A stretch of 6,300 nucleotides of DNA from positions 1 through 6,300 of the forward strand of contig JBOHRW010000047.1 in NCBI GenBank assembly GCA_050732935.1, read 5' to 3'. The DNA comes from DASRVA01 sp050732935 (GTDB lineage: Bacteria; Gemmatimonadota; Gemmatimonadetes; JACCXV01; JAHWKZ01). Shown piece by piece: positions 1 through 6,006 of the stretch (position 1 is its first letter; the number at the start of each line of letters is the position of its first letter). A program made the position numbers and the translations under genes. Below the pieces are notes generated by a model. That model was not told the DNA's origin, ran no database searches, and worked only from the letters and a program-made list of their open reading frames with translations.

Positions 1-1740
1 CGCCTCGATCCCGCGACCCTCGACCGAGCGTACGATCGCCTCGCCGATGGGATGCTCGGATCCCCGCTCCACGGACGCCGCCACCGCCAGGAGCTCACTC
101 TCACCAAGTCCTGCCGTCACCAGGACATCGGTCACGGCCGGCTCGCCGCGGGTCAGGGTGCCGGTCTTGTCCAGGACCACCGTGTCGAGCCGGTGGGCCT
201 TCTGGAGGCTCTCGGCGTCCTTGACCAGGATCCCCAGACTGGCGCCGCGCCCGGTGCCGACCATGATGGCCGTAGGGGTAGCCAGCCCCAGCGCGCACGG
301 GCAGGCGATGATCAGAACCGCCACGGCCGTCACGACCGCGTAGGTCACCGAGGGCGCGGGACCGACCACGAACCAGACGACGAACGTCGCGATCGCGATC
401 GCGATGACGATCGGGACGAAGTACGCGGCCACCCTGTCGGCGAGCCGCTGGACGGGTGCCTTGGATGCCTGGGCGTCCCTGACCAGACGGACGATCTGCG
501 CCAGCGCCGTGTCCACCCCGACCTTCGTGGCGCGGAATGCGATCAGGCCGGCACGGTTCACCGTCCCACCCACGACCTCGTCGCCGGGGCCCTTTTCGAC
601 CGGCATCGACTCGCCGGTCAGCATCGACTCGTCGACGGTGGTCCGGCCCTCGAGGACCTCACCGTCCACGGCAACCCGTTCCCCGGGCCGCACGACGACC
701 CCGTCGCCCGGCTCGAGATCCTCGACCGGCACCTCGATCTCGCGGCCGTCCCGTCGCACCCGGGCGACCTCGGGTCGGAGATCGAGCAGCGCACGGATCG
801 CCTGACCCGTCCGACCGCGGGCGCGGGTTTCGAGCCAGGTGCCGAGCAGGATCAGGGTGACGATGGTGGCTGCAGCCTCGAAGTAGACGGCTGGCTCGAT
901 CCCCGCCGCGCGGAAGATTCCCGGAGCCACCGTCGCGACCGCGCTGTAGACGTACGCCGTTCCTGTGCCGACCGCAATCAGAGTGTTCATGTCGGCGGAT
1001 CGATTGCGGAGCCCGTTCCAGGCGCCGCGGAAGAACCGCTGGCCGCTGTAGAGAACAACCGGCGTCGCGAGCACGAGCTGGATCCACGGGTCGAGGGGGG
1101 GCCAGGCGAGGTGCAGGCCGAGAGGCGCGAACAGGTGGGGGATCATCTCAAAGATGACGAGCGGCGCGGTGAACGCCGCGGCGATCCAGAACCGTCGACC
1201 CAGGCGCGCCTCTTCACGGGCGCGCTCGGTGCAGCGGGCCTCCTCCTCGCGGGTGGCGCCCGTGACGACCGAAGCCTCGTAGCCTGCCCTCCGGACCGCC
1301 TCGACGAGATCCCGCGCGCGGACCTCCCCGGGGATCGTCCTCACGAGCGCGGAGTGGCTCGCCAGGCTGACCGAGGCCTCCGTCACGCCGCGAACGCCGG
1401 AGATCTCGGACTCGGCGCGGGTCACGCAGGACGCGCAGTGCATTCCCTCGATGGCCAGCTCGAGCTCCCTCTCGCGGACCCGATACCCCGCACTTTCGAT
1501 GGCCCTGACGAGCATGCCGGCGTCCAGCCCGCCGCCGTCCGTGCTCAGGAAGACGGTCGCCTCGCCGGCGGCGAAATTGACCGCCGCCTCCCCGACGCCG
1601 GGAAGATCGCGGAGCGCACGCTCGACGTTGGCCGCGCACCCGGCGCAGGTCATGCCCTCGATCGGCAGCGTGACGATGCGACTTCCCGCTGGAGCGCTGT
1701 CGATCGGGACGCGACTCTCGGTTCTGATGCCCGTGCTCAC
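1..1740 (-). CDS. copA: Cu(I)-translocating P-type ATPase, N-terminal 580 residues (C-terminus beyond left edge)
   Basis: An inner-membrane P1B-type ATPase that exports cytosolic Cu(I) using ATP. The reading frame is open from a GTG at 1740 to the window edge. Two HMA domains come first, with CxxC motifs GMTCAGC (residues 29-35) and GMHCASC (99-105). Membrane segments lie near 184-208, 219-232, 250-273 and 285-303. The actuator domain carries TGES at 375-378. Two further helices follow near 440-460 and 467-487; the second holds the CPC metal site (480-482, in ACPCALGLATPT). Then come the phosphorylation motif DKTGTLT (Asp524) and the nucleotide-domain SEHP (His563-Pro564), where the window ends. 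CPC plus two CxxC domains is the classic CopA pattern. The GTG overlaps the csoR stop (GTGA) and has no clear Shine-Dalgarno, so translation is probably coupled to csoR. About 160-200 residues (hinge, last two helices) should lie outside. Copper is inferred from motifs and the csoR neighbour; silver is also possible. Confidence 0.95.
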   Translation of the reverse strand, partial: MSTGIRTESRVPIDSAPAGSRIVTLPIEGMTCAGCAANVERALRDLPGVGEAAVNFAAGEATVFLSTDGGGLDAGMLVRAIESAGYRVRERELELAIEGMHCASCVTRAESEISGVRGVTEASVSLASHSALVRTIPGEVRARDLVEAVRRAGYEASVVTGATREEEARCTERAREEARLGRRFWIAAAFTAPLVIFEMIPHLFAPLGLHLAWPPLDPWIQLVLATPVVLYSGQRFFRGAWNGLRNRSADMNTLIAVGTGTAYVYSAVATVAPGIFRAAGIEPAVYFEAAATIVTLILLGTWLETRARGRTGQAIRALLDLRPEVARVRRDGREIEVPVEDLEPGDGVVVRPGERVAVDGEVLEGRTTVDESMLTGESMPVEKGPGDEVVGGTVNRAGLIAFRATKVGVDTALAQIVRLVRDAQASKAPVQRLADRVAAYFVPIVIAIAIATFVVWFVVGPAPSVTYAVVTAVAVLIIACPCALGLATPTAIMVGTGRGASLGILVKDAESLQKAHRLDTVVLDKTGTLTRGEPAVTDVLVTAGLGESELLAVAASVERGSEHPIGEAIVRSVEGRGIEA

Positions 1741-2045
1741 GCCGTTCTACGGAACTTCTTGAGCAGGGTGACCACCTCGTCCACCTTCTCGCGCCGCTCC
1801 CGCACATCGCTTCCCTCGAGCGAATCCGCCACGCAGTGCTCGAGGTGGGCCTCCAGGATCTGGTCCTGGACTCGCGCCAGAGCGGCGGTGATGGCGTCGA
1901 TCTGGGTCAGGATGTCCACGCAGTAGCGACTCTCGTCCACCATCTTCTGAACGCCCCTCACCTGCCCCTCGATTCGGCTGAGACGGTTCTGGAGGCCCGG
2001 CTTGACAGGCCCTCGCTCATAGCCGTGGAACTTGCGCTTTGACAT
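1737..2045 (-). CDS. csoR: CsoR-family copper-sensing transcriptional repressor
   Basis: A 102-residue all-helical repressor of the CsoR/RcnR (DUF156) family. These proteins bind operator DNA as tetramers and release it when Cu(I) binds. The family signature RLSRIEGQVRGVQKM is at residues 21-35. The Cu(I) ligand set of true CsoR proteins is present: Cys42 (in RYC), His67 and Cys71 (HLEHC, the HxxxC pair). His67/Cys71 argues against nickel/cobalt RcnR, which has His in the last position. The length is normal for the family. I chose the ATG at 2045 because the frame stays open further upstream but the promoter and operator lie there, and the conserved family sequence starts only after it. No Shine-Dalgarno precedes this ATG; the -10 box ends 6 bases before it, so the mRNA is probably leaderless. 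The stop codon overlaps the copA start. Expected role: repressing its own operon with copA until copper rises. Confidence 0.93.
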   Translation of the reverse strand: MSKRKFHGYERGPVKPGLQNRLSRIEGQVRGVQKMVDESRYCVDILTQIDAITAALARVQDQILEAHLEHCVADSLEGSDVRERREKVDEVVTLLKKFRRTA

Positions 2046-2047
2046 GC

Positions 2048-2073
2048 TAATACTATACCATGGTAGAGTATTA
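2048..2073. promoter_or_regulatory. 26-bp near-perfect palindrome, probable CsoR operator
   Basis: Two 13-base arms, TAATACTATACCA and TGGTAGAGTATTA, abut at 2060/2061 and match at 12 of 13 positions as inverted repeats (one T-to-G mismatch). The palindrome covers the -10 box and most of the spacer of the csoR promoter. The TATACC/GGTAGA core resembles the ATACC..GGTAT type of site bound by CsoR/RcnR/FrmR repressors, though without the usual long G/C tract in the middle. Binding by the adjacent CsoR is inferred from position and symmetry. Confidence 0.75.
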
Positions 2074-2080
2074 TCGTCAA
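2052..2080 (-). promoter_or_regulatory. Promoter of csoR-copA (sigma70-like, leaderless)
   Basis: On the minus strand TTGACG (2080-2075) is followed by a 17-base spacer and TATAGT (2057-2052). That is 5 of 6 matches to each consensus box at ideal spacing, in an AT-rich pocket inside otherwise GC-rich DNA. Six bases separate the -10 box from the csoR ATG (A at 2045), so the predicted transcription start falls on or next to the start codon. The -10 box lies inside the palindrome at 2048-2073, so a repressor bound there would block polymerase. Confidence 0.8.
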
Positions 2081-2133
2081 GCACTGACCCGTCAAACACC
2101 GCCATCGCGAGCGCCAAAGCGACGAGCAGAATC

Positions 2134-2151
2134 AGGAGGTCCACCATTATG
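2134..2151 (+). promoter_or_regulatory. Orphan ribosome-binding site and ATG at the 5' edge of the ATPase remnant
   Basis: AGGAGGT (2134-2140), an almost perfect Shine-Dalgarno, lies 8 bases before an ATG at 2149-2151. The frame opened by this ATG is not the ATPase frame: it gives an Arg/Pro/Ser-rich shadow translation, while the ATPase homology begins at 2151 in another frame. The simplest reading is that this is the original start of the divergent ATPase gene, and a deletion joined it out of frame to the gene's C-terminal half. It could instead be a leftover start of an unrelated gene. Confidence 0.5.
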
Positions 2152-3364
2152 CGGCCAGCGCGGAAGGGCCCTCCGAGCACCCGCTCGCCCGGGCCATCGT
2201 CGATTGCGCCGAGGACGAGGGAATCGAGACGGGCCCGGCCGAGGCGTTCGACGCCATCACCGGCGGTGGGGTCGAGGCCACCGTTGAGGGACGTGCCGTG
2301 GTGGTCGGCAAGCCGTCGCTCGTGGCCGAGCGGGACGTGGAGATCGCGCCCGTCGAGGCCGCACTGGCTCGTGCCGAGGAGCAGGGACGGACGGCGGTGC
2401 TCGTCGCCATCGACGGGGAGCTGGCGGGTCTGGTCCAGATCGCCGACCAGGTCAAGTCCGACGCGAAGGAAGCGATCGAGCGGATGAAGGGGCTCGGGCT
2501 CGCCCCGATCATGTTGACGGGCGACGCCGAGCGCACCGCCCGAGCGGTGGCGCGCGAGGTGGGGATCGAGGAGGTCGAGGCGCGTGCGCTGCCTCAGCAG
2601 AAGGCCGAACGGGTGCGCCGGCTCCAGAGCGGGGATCGGCGCGTCGCTTTCGTCGGCGACGGGATCAACGACGCGCCCGCGCTCATGCAGGCCACGTCGG
2701 GATCGCCATCGGCGCCGGCACCGACATCGCGATCGAGTCGAGTGACGTCATCCTGATCGGCGAGCGGCTCTCCGCCGTCCTCGACGCCTACGAGATCGGG
2801 GGCGCGAGCTACCGGAAGACGGTCCAGAATCTGTGGCTCGCCTTCTTCTTCAACGGCGTGGGGGTGCCGCTCGCCACCACCGGCCCGGTCCACCCGGTCT
2901 GGGCCATGATCGCCATGGCCGCCAGTGTGACCGCAGTTCTCGCCAACAGCTTCGGCGGGCGGGGGCTGCGCGGGCGGAACGGGTCTCCCGAGCCAGGGGA
3001 CGAGCGGGCGGCACGGCCGGAGCCGGCACCGGCGGAGGCAGTCGGAACCGAGGCCGCGGGGCCCACACCCGTTTCCACCGACGGGCCTGCGCGGATCGTC
3101 ATGGACGTGCCCGACATCCACTGCTCCGGCTGTGAGAGCAACGTTCGTCTGCTCCTAGGCGACCGGGAGGGAATCGAGAAGGTCGATGCCGACGCCGAAG
3201 CGAACAAGGTGCTGGTGACGTACCGACCCGAAGCAATCGGGTTGACGGAGATCGAGGAAGCGCTCGCGTCCGCCGGCTACCGGGTCCGGCGCGCCCATCC
3301 GGTGGCGGCGCGGGCGAACAGCCAGAGCGTGGACGAAGGAACCGGGAAAGAAAAGAGGACATGA
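2151..3364 (+). pseudogene. Heavy-metal P-type ATPase remnant: C-terminal half with fused C-terminal HMA domain, truncated and frameshifted
   Basis: The translation starts at AASAEGPSEHPLARAIV, just before the nucleotide-domain SEHP motif, and continues through GGGVEA, LTGD, PQQKAE and VGDGINDAPALMQA in the frame of 2151. After 2693 the frame breaks. One missing base (a G would restore GCC-GAC-GTC) recovers DVGIAIGAGTDIAIESSDV, and this second frame then runs to the TGA at 3362-3364. It encodes the last two membrane helices (near 2832-2883 and 2887-2955), an Ala/Pro/Glu-rich linker of about 50 residues, and an HMA domain with DIHCSGCE (Cys codons at 3122 and 3131). Everything before the SEHP region is absent: actuator domain, metal-site helix and DKTG. 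There is no in-frame start at the 5' end. It is not the missing half of copA, since both contain a SEHP segment and the two differ in sequence. Its last two helices carry FFNGVGVPLA and MAASVTAV rather than the YN and MxxSS patterns typical of Cu(I) pumps, so the metal of the parent pump is uncertain. The frameshift alone could be a sequencing error; the truncation makes it a pseudogene either way. Confidence 0.85.
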
Positions 3365-3425
3365 CCGGCGGTCTTCTGCTGGAGCCTGGCCAGCGCCCCC
3401 TCATCAAACCGCGCGCCGGAAGCGA

Positions 3426-3806
3426 TCAGCCATCGCTCCCTTCCTCCACGTCCGGGTACTCCGAATCGAAGTTGCGGGTGATACCCGCGACCTCGAAACC
3501 GGCGTCTTCAACCGTTTTTTTCAGGGTCTCGTTGGAGACGTCGTCACCCTCCTCGAGGGTCAGCGTGGCGACACCCGTTTTCAGCTGGACGTCGAGGTCC
3601 TCCACCCCGTTAAGTTTCTTCAGCTTCTGTTCGACGCCGTAGGCGCAGAAAGGGCAGCTCATCCCGAGGATTGTCACCTCGATCTGCCTGGGCGCCGGCT
3701 GCTGAACTCCTTCCGTCTGCTGAGCGGCCAAGCCGGCCGGGGCACCCAGCCCGACCAACGCCAACATCGCGAGGACCGCGGTCATTCCCCTTGCGAACAT
3801 GCGCAT
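3426..3806 (-). CDS. Secreted single-HMA-domain metal-binding protein (MerP-like)
   Basis: A 126-residue protein with an N-terminal signal peptide (MRMFARGMTAVLAMLALVGL, cleavage probably near residue 28 after GLAA), a short Gln/Pro linker, and one HMA domain at about residues 42-112. The domain carries GMSCPFC (Cys51, Cys54), the CxxC site that binds soft metals such as Cu(I) or Hg(II). The tail is acidic (EYPDVEEGSDG). It should act in the periplasm as a metal scavenger or carrier, like MerP in mercury operons, though its CPFC motif differs from MerP. The ATG at 3806 is chosen because GGGAGGA (3820-3814) lies 7 bases upstream; the ATG at 3813 is out of frame and abuts the same site. It follows the permease gene on the same strand after 171 bases and has its own candidate promoter. 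It converges with the ATPase remnant, leaving a 61-base gap with no clear terminator. Confidence 0.85.
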   Translation of the reverse strand: MRMFARGMTAVLAMLALVGLGAPAGLAAQQTEGVQQPAPRQIEVTILGMSCPFCAYGVEQKLKKLNGVEDLDVQLKTGVATLTLEEGDDVSNETLKKTVEDAGFEVAGITRNFDSEYPDVEEGSDG

Positions 3807-3864
3807 CGTTCATTCCTCCCTGTCCGGGTTATTGGCGAGTGATACTTCACCACACCGCCAATTG

Positions 3865-3896
3865 CAGATACACCCCTGTATACGACCTCGAGTCAG
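3865..3896 (-). promoter_or_regulatory. Candidate MerR-type promoter of the periplasmic HMA gene
   Basis: On the minus strand CTGACT (3896-3891) is followed by a 20-base spacer and TATCTG (3870-3865). An over-long spacer of 19-20 bases is the hallmark of promoters activated by metal-responsive MerR proteins (20 in the ZntR-controlled zntA promoter, as I recall it). A GTATAC core (3878-3883) is centred exactly on the spacer, and TACAGGGGTGTAT resembles the right half of CadR/PbrR/ZntR sites. The wider dyad is poor and both boxes are weak. The predicted leader is about 50 bases. Regulation by the MerR gene at 6003-6300 is inferred. Confidence 0.42.
3868..3881. repeat. Short inverted repeat ATACA-CCCC-TGTAT
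   Basis: Perfect 5-base arms flank a CCCC loop in the gap upstream of the HMA gene, overlapping the proposed -10 box. The layout recalls repressor boxes of copper systems (TACA..TGTA, or C-rich CsoR sites), so a repressor rather than MerR might act here. With such short arms it may be coincidental. Confidence 0.4.
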
Positions 3897-3977
3897 CTCC
3901 AGTGTTCCGCGGCCGCCTCCCCCGAGGGAGCGCTCCAGGCCCACGGCGCGGCCACACCATCGGCCGGGGCCTCACGT

Positions 3978-5036
3978 TCAGATCCCCGGCGCGAACCAGT
4001 GGTGGAACCATGGAACGTCATTCGGTCGCAGGGTCGAGCCGAGGAAGGTCTCGATCGCATCGCGGACCCCGGTCGCCCCCGCCACCGCATCCAGCCCAAA
4101 CCACCAAGCGGTCGCGGCCAGGGCCCCCACGAAGATGCCCACGACAAGCCGTCCCACGATCCGTCGCCCGAGCTCGGCGCCGAAGAGCGCGCGGTAGCGC
4201 GGAAGAACGAACGGCATGACGAGCGTCCCCAGGTAAAACGCCTCCAGACCCGCGTAGGTCACGAACTCCGGCTTCCAGAGCCCGGCCGCGAAGAGCGCAT
4301 TGCCGACCAGCGGGGCGGCCGTCACGAAGGCCACGAGGAGCCCGACCACGGCGTTACCGACCTGAATGACAGGCCCCTTCGATCCCTGGAGCGAGAGATA
4401 TGCCTCCGACTGCCCGAGCGCGAGGAAGAAGCCGACCCCCACGAGCCCGTAGAGGAGCGGCCCGGTGAGAGAGGCCACCTGCCCGGCGACCGATCCCGCG
4501 AGCCGCCGCCACACGGGGCCCGGGCGGGAAACGGGCGGCTCCTCGAGCTTCGCCCGCTCGCCCAGCCGATCCTTGGCGCGTTCGCGACCCTCCTCCCACA
4601 GCCCCTCGGGCAACGTCCGTGCTCCGCGCACCAGCCCGATCAGGAGCACCGCAACGGCCACGAACTGGCCCAGAACCGGCTGCGGCCCGTTCAGCGCGAC
4701 GATCAGGAAGAGAAGCCAGGCGAGGAGCGACTGTGCCGTGACGAGATAGGCGAGCACGCCCTCCCGGGACACCCCGAGCGCGAGGAGATCCTCCGCCTGG
4801 CGGAAGATCCGCGTGCGGCTGGGCGGGCTCAGAACCCCCAACTGGAAGGCCCTCCACACGGTGCGCCATCCGTCGTCGGGTCGTTCCAGAAGCCGCCGGC
4901 GGCGTCCCTCGGCCCACAAGGCCTCCCCCAGCGCGGTGACGACCACCGCACCCAGCCAGAGCCACCAGAACATGAGGAGGAAGTGAAGCCCGGTGAGCCG
5001 CGCCCACGTCCACATCTCCGCGACGAAGGGGGGCAT
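3978..5036 (-). CDS. Multi-pass membrane protein resembling ArsP/UPF0718 permeases
   Basis: A 352-residue integral membrane protein with about eight hydrophobic segments (near 15-40, 84-114, 120-137, 190-207, 224-254, 265-282, 293-315) and a charged, probably cytoplasmic loop at about 138-183. Two regions share a layout seen in ArsP/UPF0718 permeases: LGVLSPPSRTR...LLALGVSREGVLAYLVTAQS (66-102), and APLVGNALFAAGL...YAGLEAFYLGTLVMPF in the second half, suggesting an internal duplication. Some ArsP proteins export trivalent organoarsenicals. This protein has no cysteine at all and has PPS where I would expect the Pro-Cys-Ser type motif, so if related it is divergent. The C-terminus is Trp/His-rich (PWFHHWF). 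The ATG at 5036 lies 4 bases after the stop of the upstream barrel gene, so they are co-transcribed; its own Shine-Dalgarno (TAGGCGG) is weak. The membrane-permease nature is clear; the family assignment is tentative and the substrate unknown. Confidence 0.6.
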   Translation of the reverse strand: MPPFVAEMWTWARLTGLHFLLMFWWLWLGAVVVTALGEALWAEGRRRRLLERPDDGWRTVWRAFQLGVLSPPSRTRIFRQAEDLLALGVSREGVLAYLVTAQSLLAWLLFLIVALNGPQPVLGQFVAVAVLLIGLVRGARTLPEGLWEEGRERAKDRLGERAKLEEPPVSRPGPVWRRLAGSVAGQVASLTGPLLYGLVGVGFFLALGQSEAYLSLQGSKGPVIQVGNAVVGLLVAFVTAAPLVGNALFAAGLWKPEFVTYAGLEAFYLGTLVMPFVLPRYRALFGAELGRRIVGRLVVGIFVGALAATAWWFGLDAVAGATGVRDAIETFLGSTLRPNDVPWFHHWFAPGI

Positions 5037-5040
5037 CCGC

Positions 5041-6006
5041 CTACGGCGCCGTCGAGAAGCGAAACCGGCCGCCGAGCTGGAACCGCGTCTCGTGCTCGAG
5101 CTGGGCGCCGTTCAGGTCTTGGACGACCGGGATCTGCACCGACGCCTCGAACAGGAGCCATGGGGTCGGGATCCATTGAAGGTCCGGGCTCACGAACAGG
5201 AGGTGCCCGCCCGAGTCGGCGTTCTCCTCACCGACGATCTCGTCCTCGCGGGCCACCTCGCCGTTCAGCTCCAGGTACGCGACCAGGGTCTGGTCCCGGA
5301 GACTCTTGTAGACCCAGGGGAGGAAGCGGAGCCCGAGGGCCGCGTCGTACTTGAAGACGTCTCCCGCCTCGAAGCCGTCGTCCTCGAAGTTGAACCGCCA
5401 GCCCACGTTGCCGTGGAAGCCCCAGCGACCCTCGGTATCGGTCAAGACGAGTTCGACTGGGACGTCCCACGCTCCGGTCCCCACCTGGAGCGGGCGGGGC
5501 GCCACCTCACTGCCCGGCAGCCGCTCGTCCGTTTCCCCCGTCGGGATCTTGATCCCGGCCTGCAGCCCAAGTCGGGTCGAAGCCTGCGGGCGGTTGTCGC
5601 TGTAGAAGATCCACTTGGTGTCGACGAGGACATCCCCCAGGCCGCCGGTGTCGAACTCCAAGCGCTCGCCTATCGGCCCGTCGAACGCGAGCGACTTGTG
5701 GACGAACGGAACGACGACGCGCGCCGTCCAGAGCGGGGTGAAGGTAAGCGGGATTGCCCCGCCGACGATGGCGAAGGCGTCCAGCTCCCGGCGGGCGGGG
5801 TCCTCCGCCTCGTCGCCGTCAACGAGGAGCCCCTCTCGACCAAGGAGGGAGACGAAACCGCGCCCGGCGTTCTCCTGGAAGCCGGTCGTGATCCCGGTGT
5901 CGGTGTGGAAGGGGAGCGCCTGGGCTCCGGCCGGGACGGGGAACAGCCAGGCGACCGCGGCCACTACCACCCTTGCGGCCGCCCGACGGCCCGACCACCT
6001 GCTCAC
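5041..6006 (-). CDS. Outer-membrane beta-barrel protein, putative transporter (phenol_MetA_deg-like)
   Basis: A 321-residue secreted protein. The signal peptide has a basic start (SRWSGRRAAAR), a hydrophobic core (VVVAAVAWLF) and a likely cleavage near PAGAQA (residues 26-30). The mature part alternates short hydrophobic/aromatic strands with polar turns. It holds the pattern GLGDVLVDTKWIF, LGLQAGIKIPTGETDERLPGS, LQVGTGAWDVPVELVL and WGFHGNVGWRFN, which I recognise from the transporter family often annotated as MetA-pathway of phenol degradation (PF13557). It has no cysteine. It is predicted to be an outer-membrane barrel giving passage out of the periplasm. The frame stays open up to 6210, but that part is Gly/Arg-rich antisense to the regulator. 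I chose the GTG at 6006 because it directly precedes the signal peptide, has a good Shine-Dalgarno, and overlaps the merR stop by 4 bases (GTGA). The next gene (permease) starts 4 bases after its TAG. Confidence 0.75.
   Translation of the reverse strand: MSRWSGRRAAARVVVAAVAWLFPVPAGAQALPFHTDTGITTGFQENAGRGFVSLLGREGLLVDGDEAEDPARRELDAFAIVGGAIPLTFTPLWTARVVVPFVHKSLAFDGPIGERLEFDTGGLGDVLVDTKWIFYSDNRPQASTRLGLQAGIKIPTGETDERLPGSEVAPRPLQVGTGAWDVPVELVLTDTEGRWGFHGNVGWRFNFEDDGFEAGDVFKYDAALGLRFLPWVYKSLRDQTLVAYLELNGEVAREDEIVGEENADSGGHLLFVSPDLQWIPTPWLLFEASVQIPVVQDLNGAQLEHETRFQLGGRFRFSTAP

Noticed and set aside
388..414. Tandem GCGATC hexamers
   Set aside because: They simply encode the IAIAIA stretch of a CopA membrane helix; three in-frame copies need no further explanation.
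52..1926. Very long plus-strand open frame opposite copA
   Set aside because: It is the antisense shadow of the ATPase gene: Arg/Asp/Gly-rich, no domain, while the minus strand shows every P-type ATPase motif.
1737..2180. Longer csoR reading frame with a hydrophobic N-terminal extension (MVDLLILLVALALAMAV, from 2147)
   Set aside because: The extension would place the promoter and the 26-bp operator inside the coding region, has no Shine-Dalgarno, and is not part of any CsoR family member I know.
1..3364. copA split into two halves by an inversion
   Set aside because: Both pieces contain the SEHP segment and its surroundings differ (ERGSEHPIGEAIV versus EGPSEHPLARAIV), so they come from two different ATPases.
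3365..3425. Transcription terminator between the convergent ATPase remnant and HMA gene
   Set aside because: Only a weak GCTGG/CCAGC hairpin (3378-3394) and distant CCGGCG/CGCCGG repeats are visible, with no T-run on either strand.
3949..3966. Terminator after the permease gene (CGGCC...GGCCG)
   Set aside because: A 5-bp stem with an 8-base loop and no T-tract is expected by chance in DNA this GC-rich.
3999..5354. Long plus-strand open frame opposite the permease and barrel genes
   Set aside because: Low-complexity Arg/Pro/Glu/Gly composition typical of a GC-rich antisense frame; the minus strand encodes coherent membrane helices and barrel strands.
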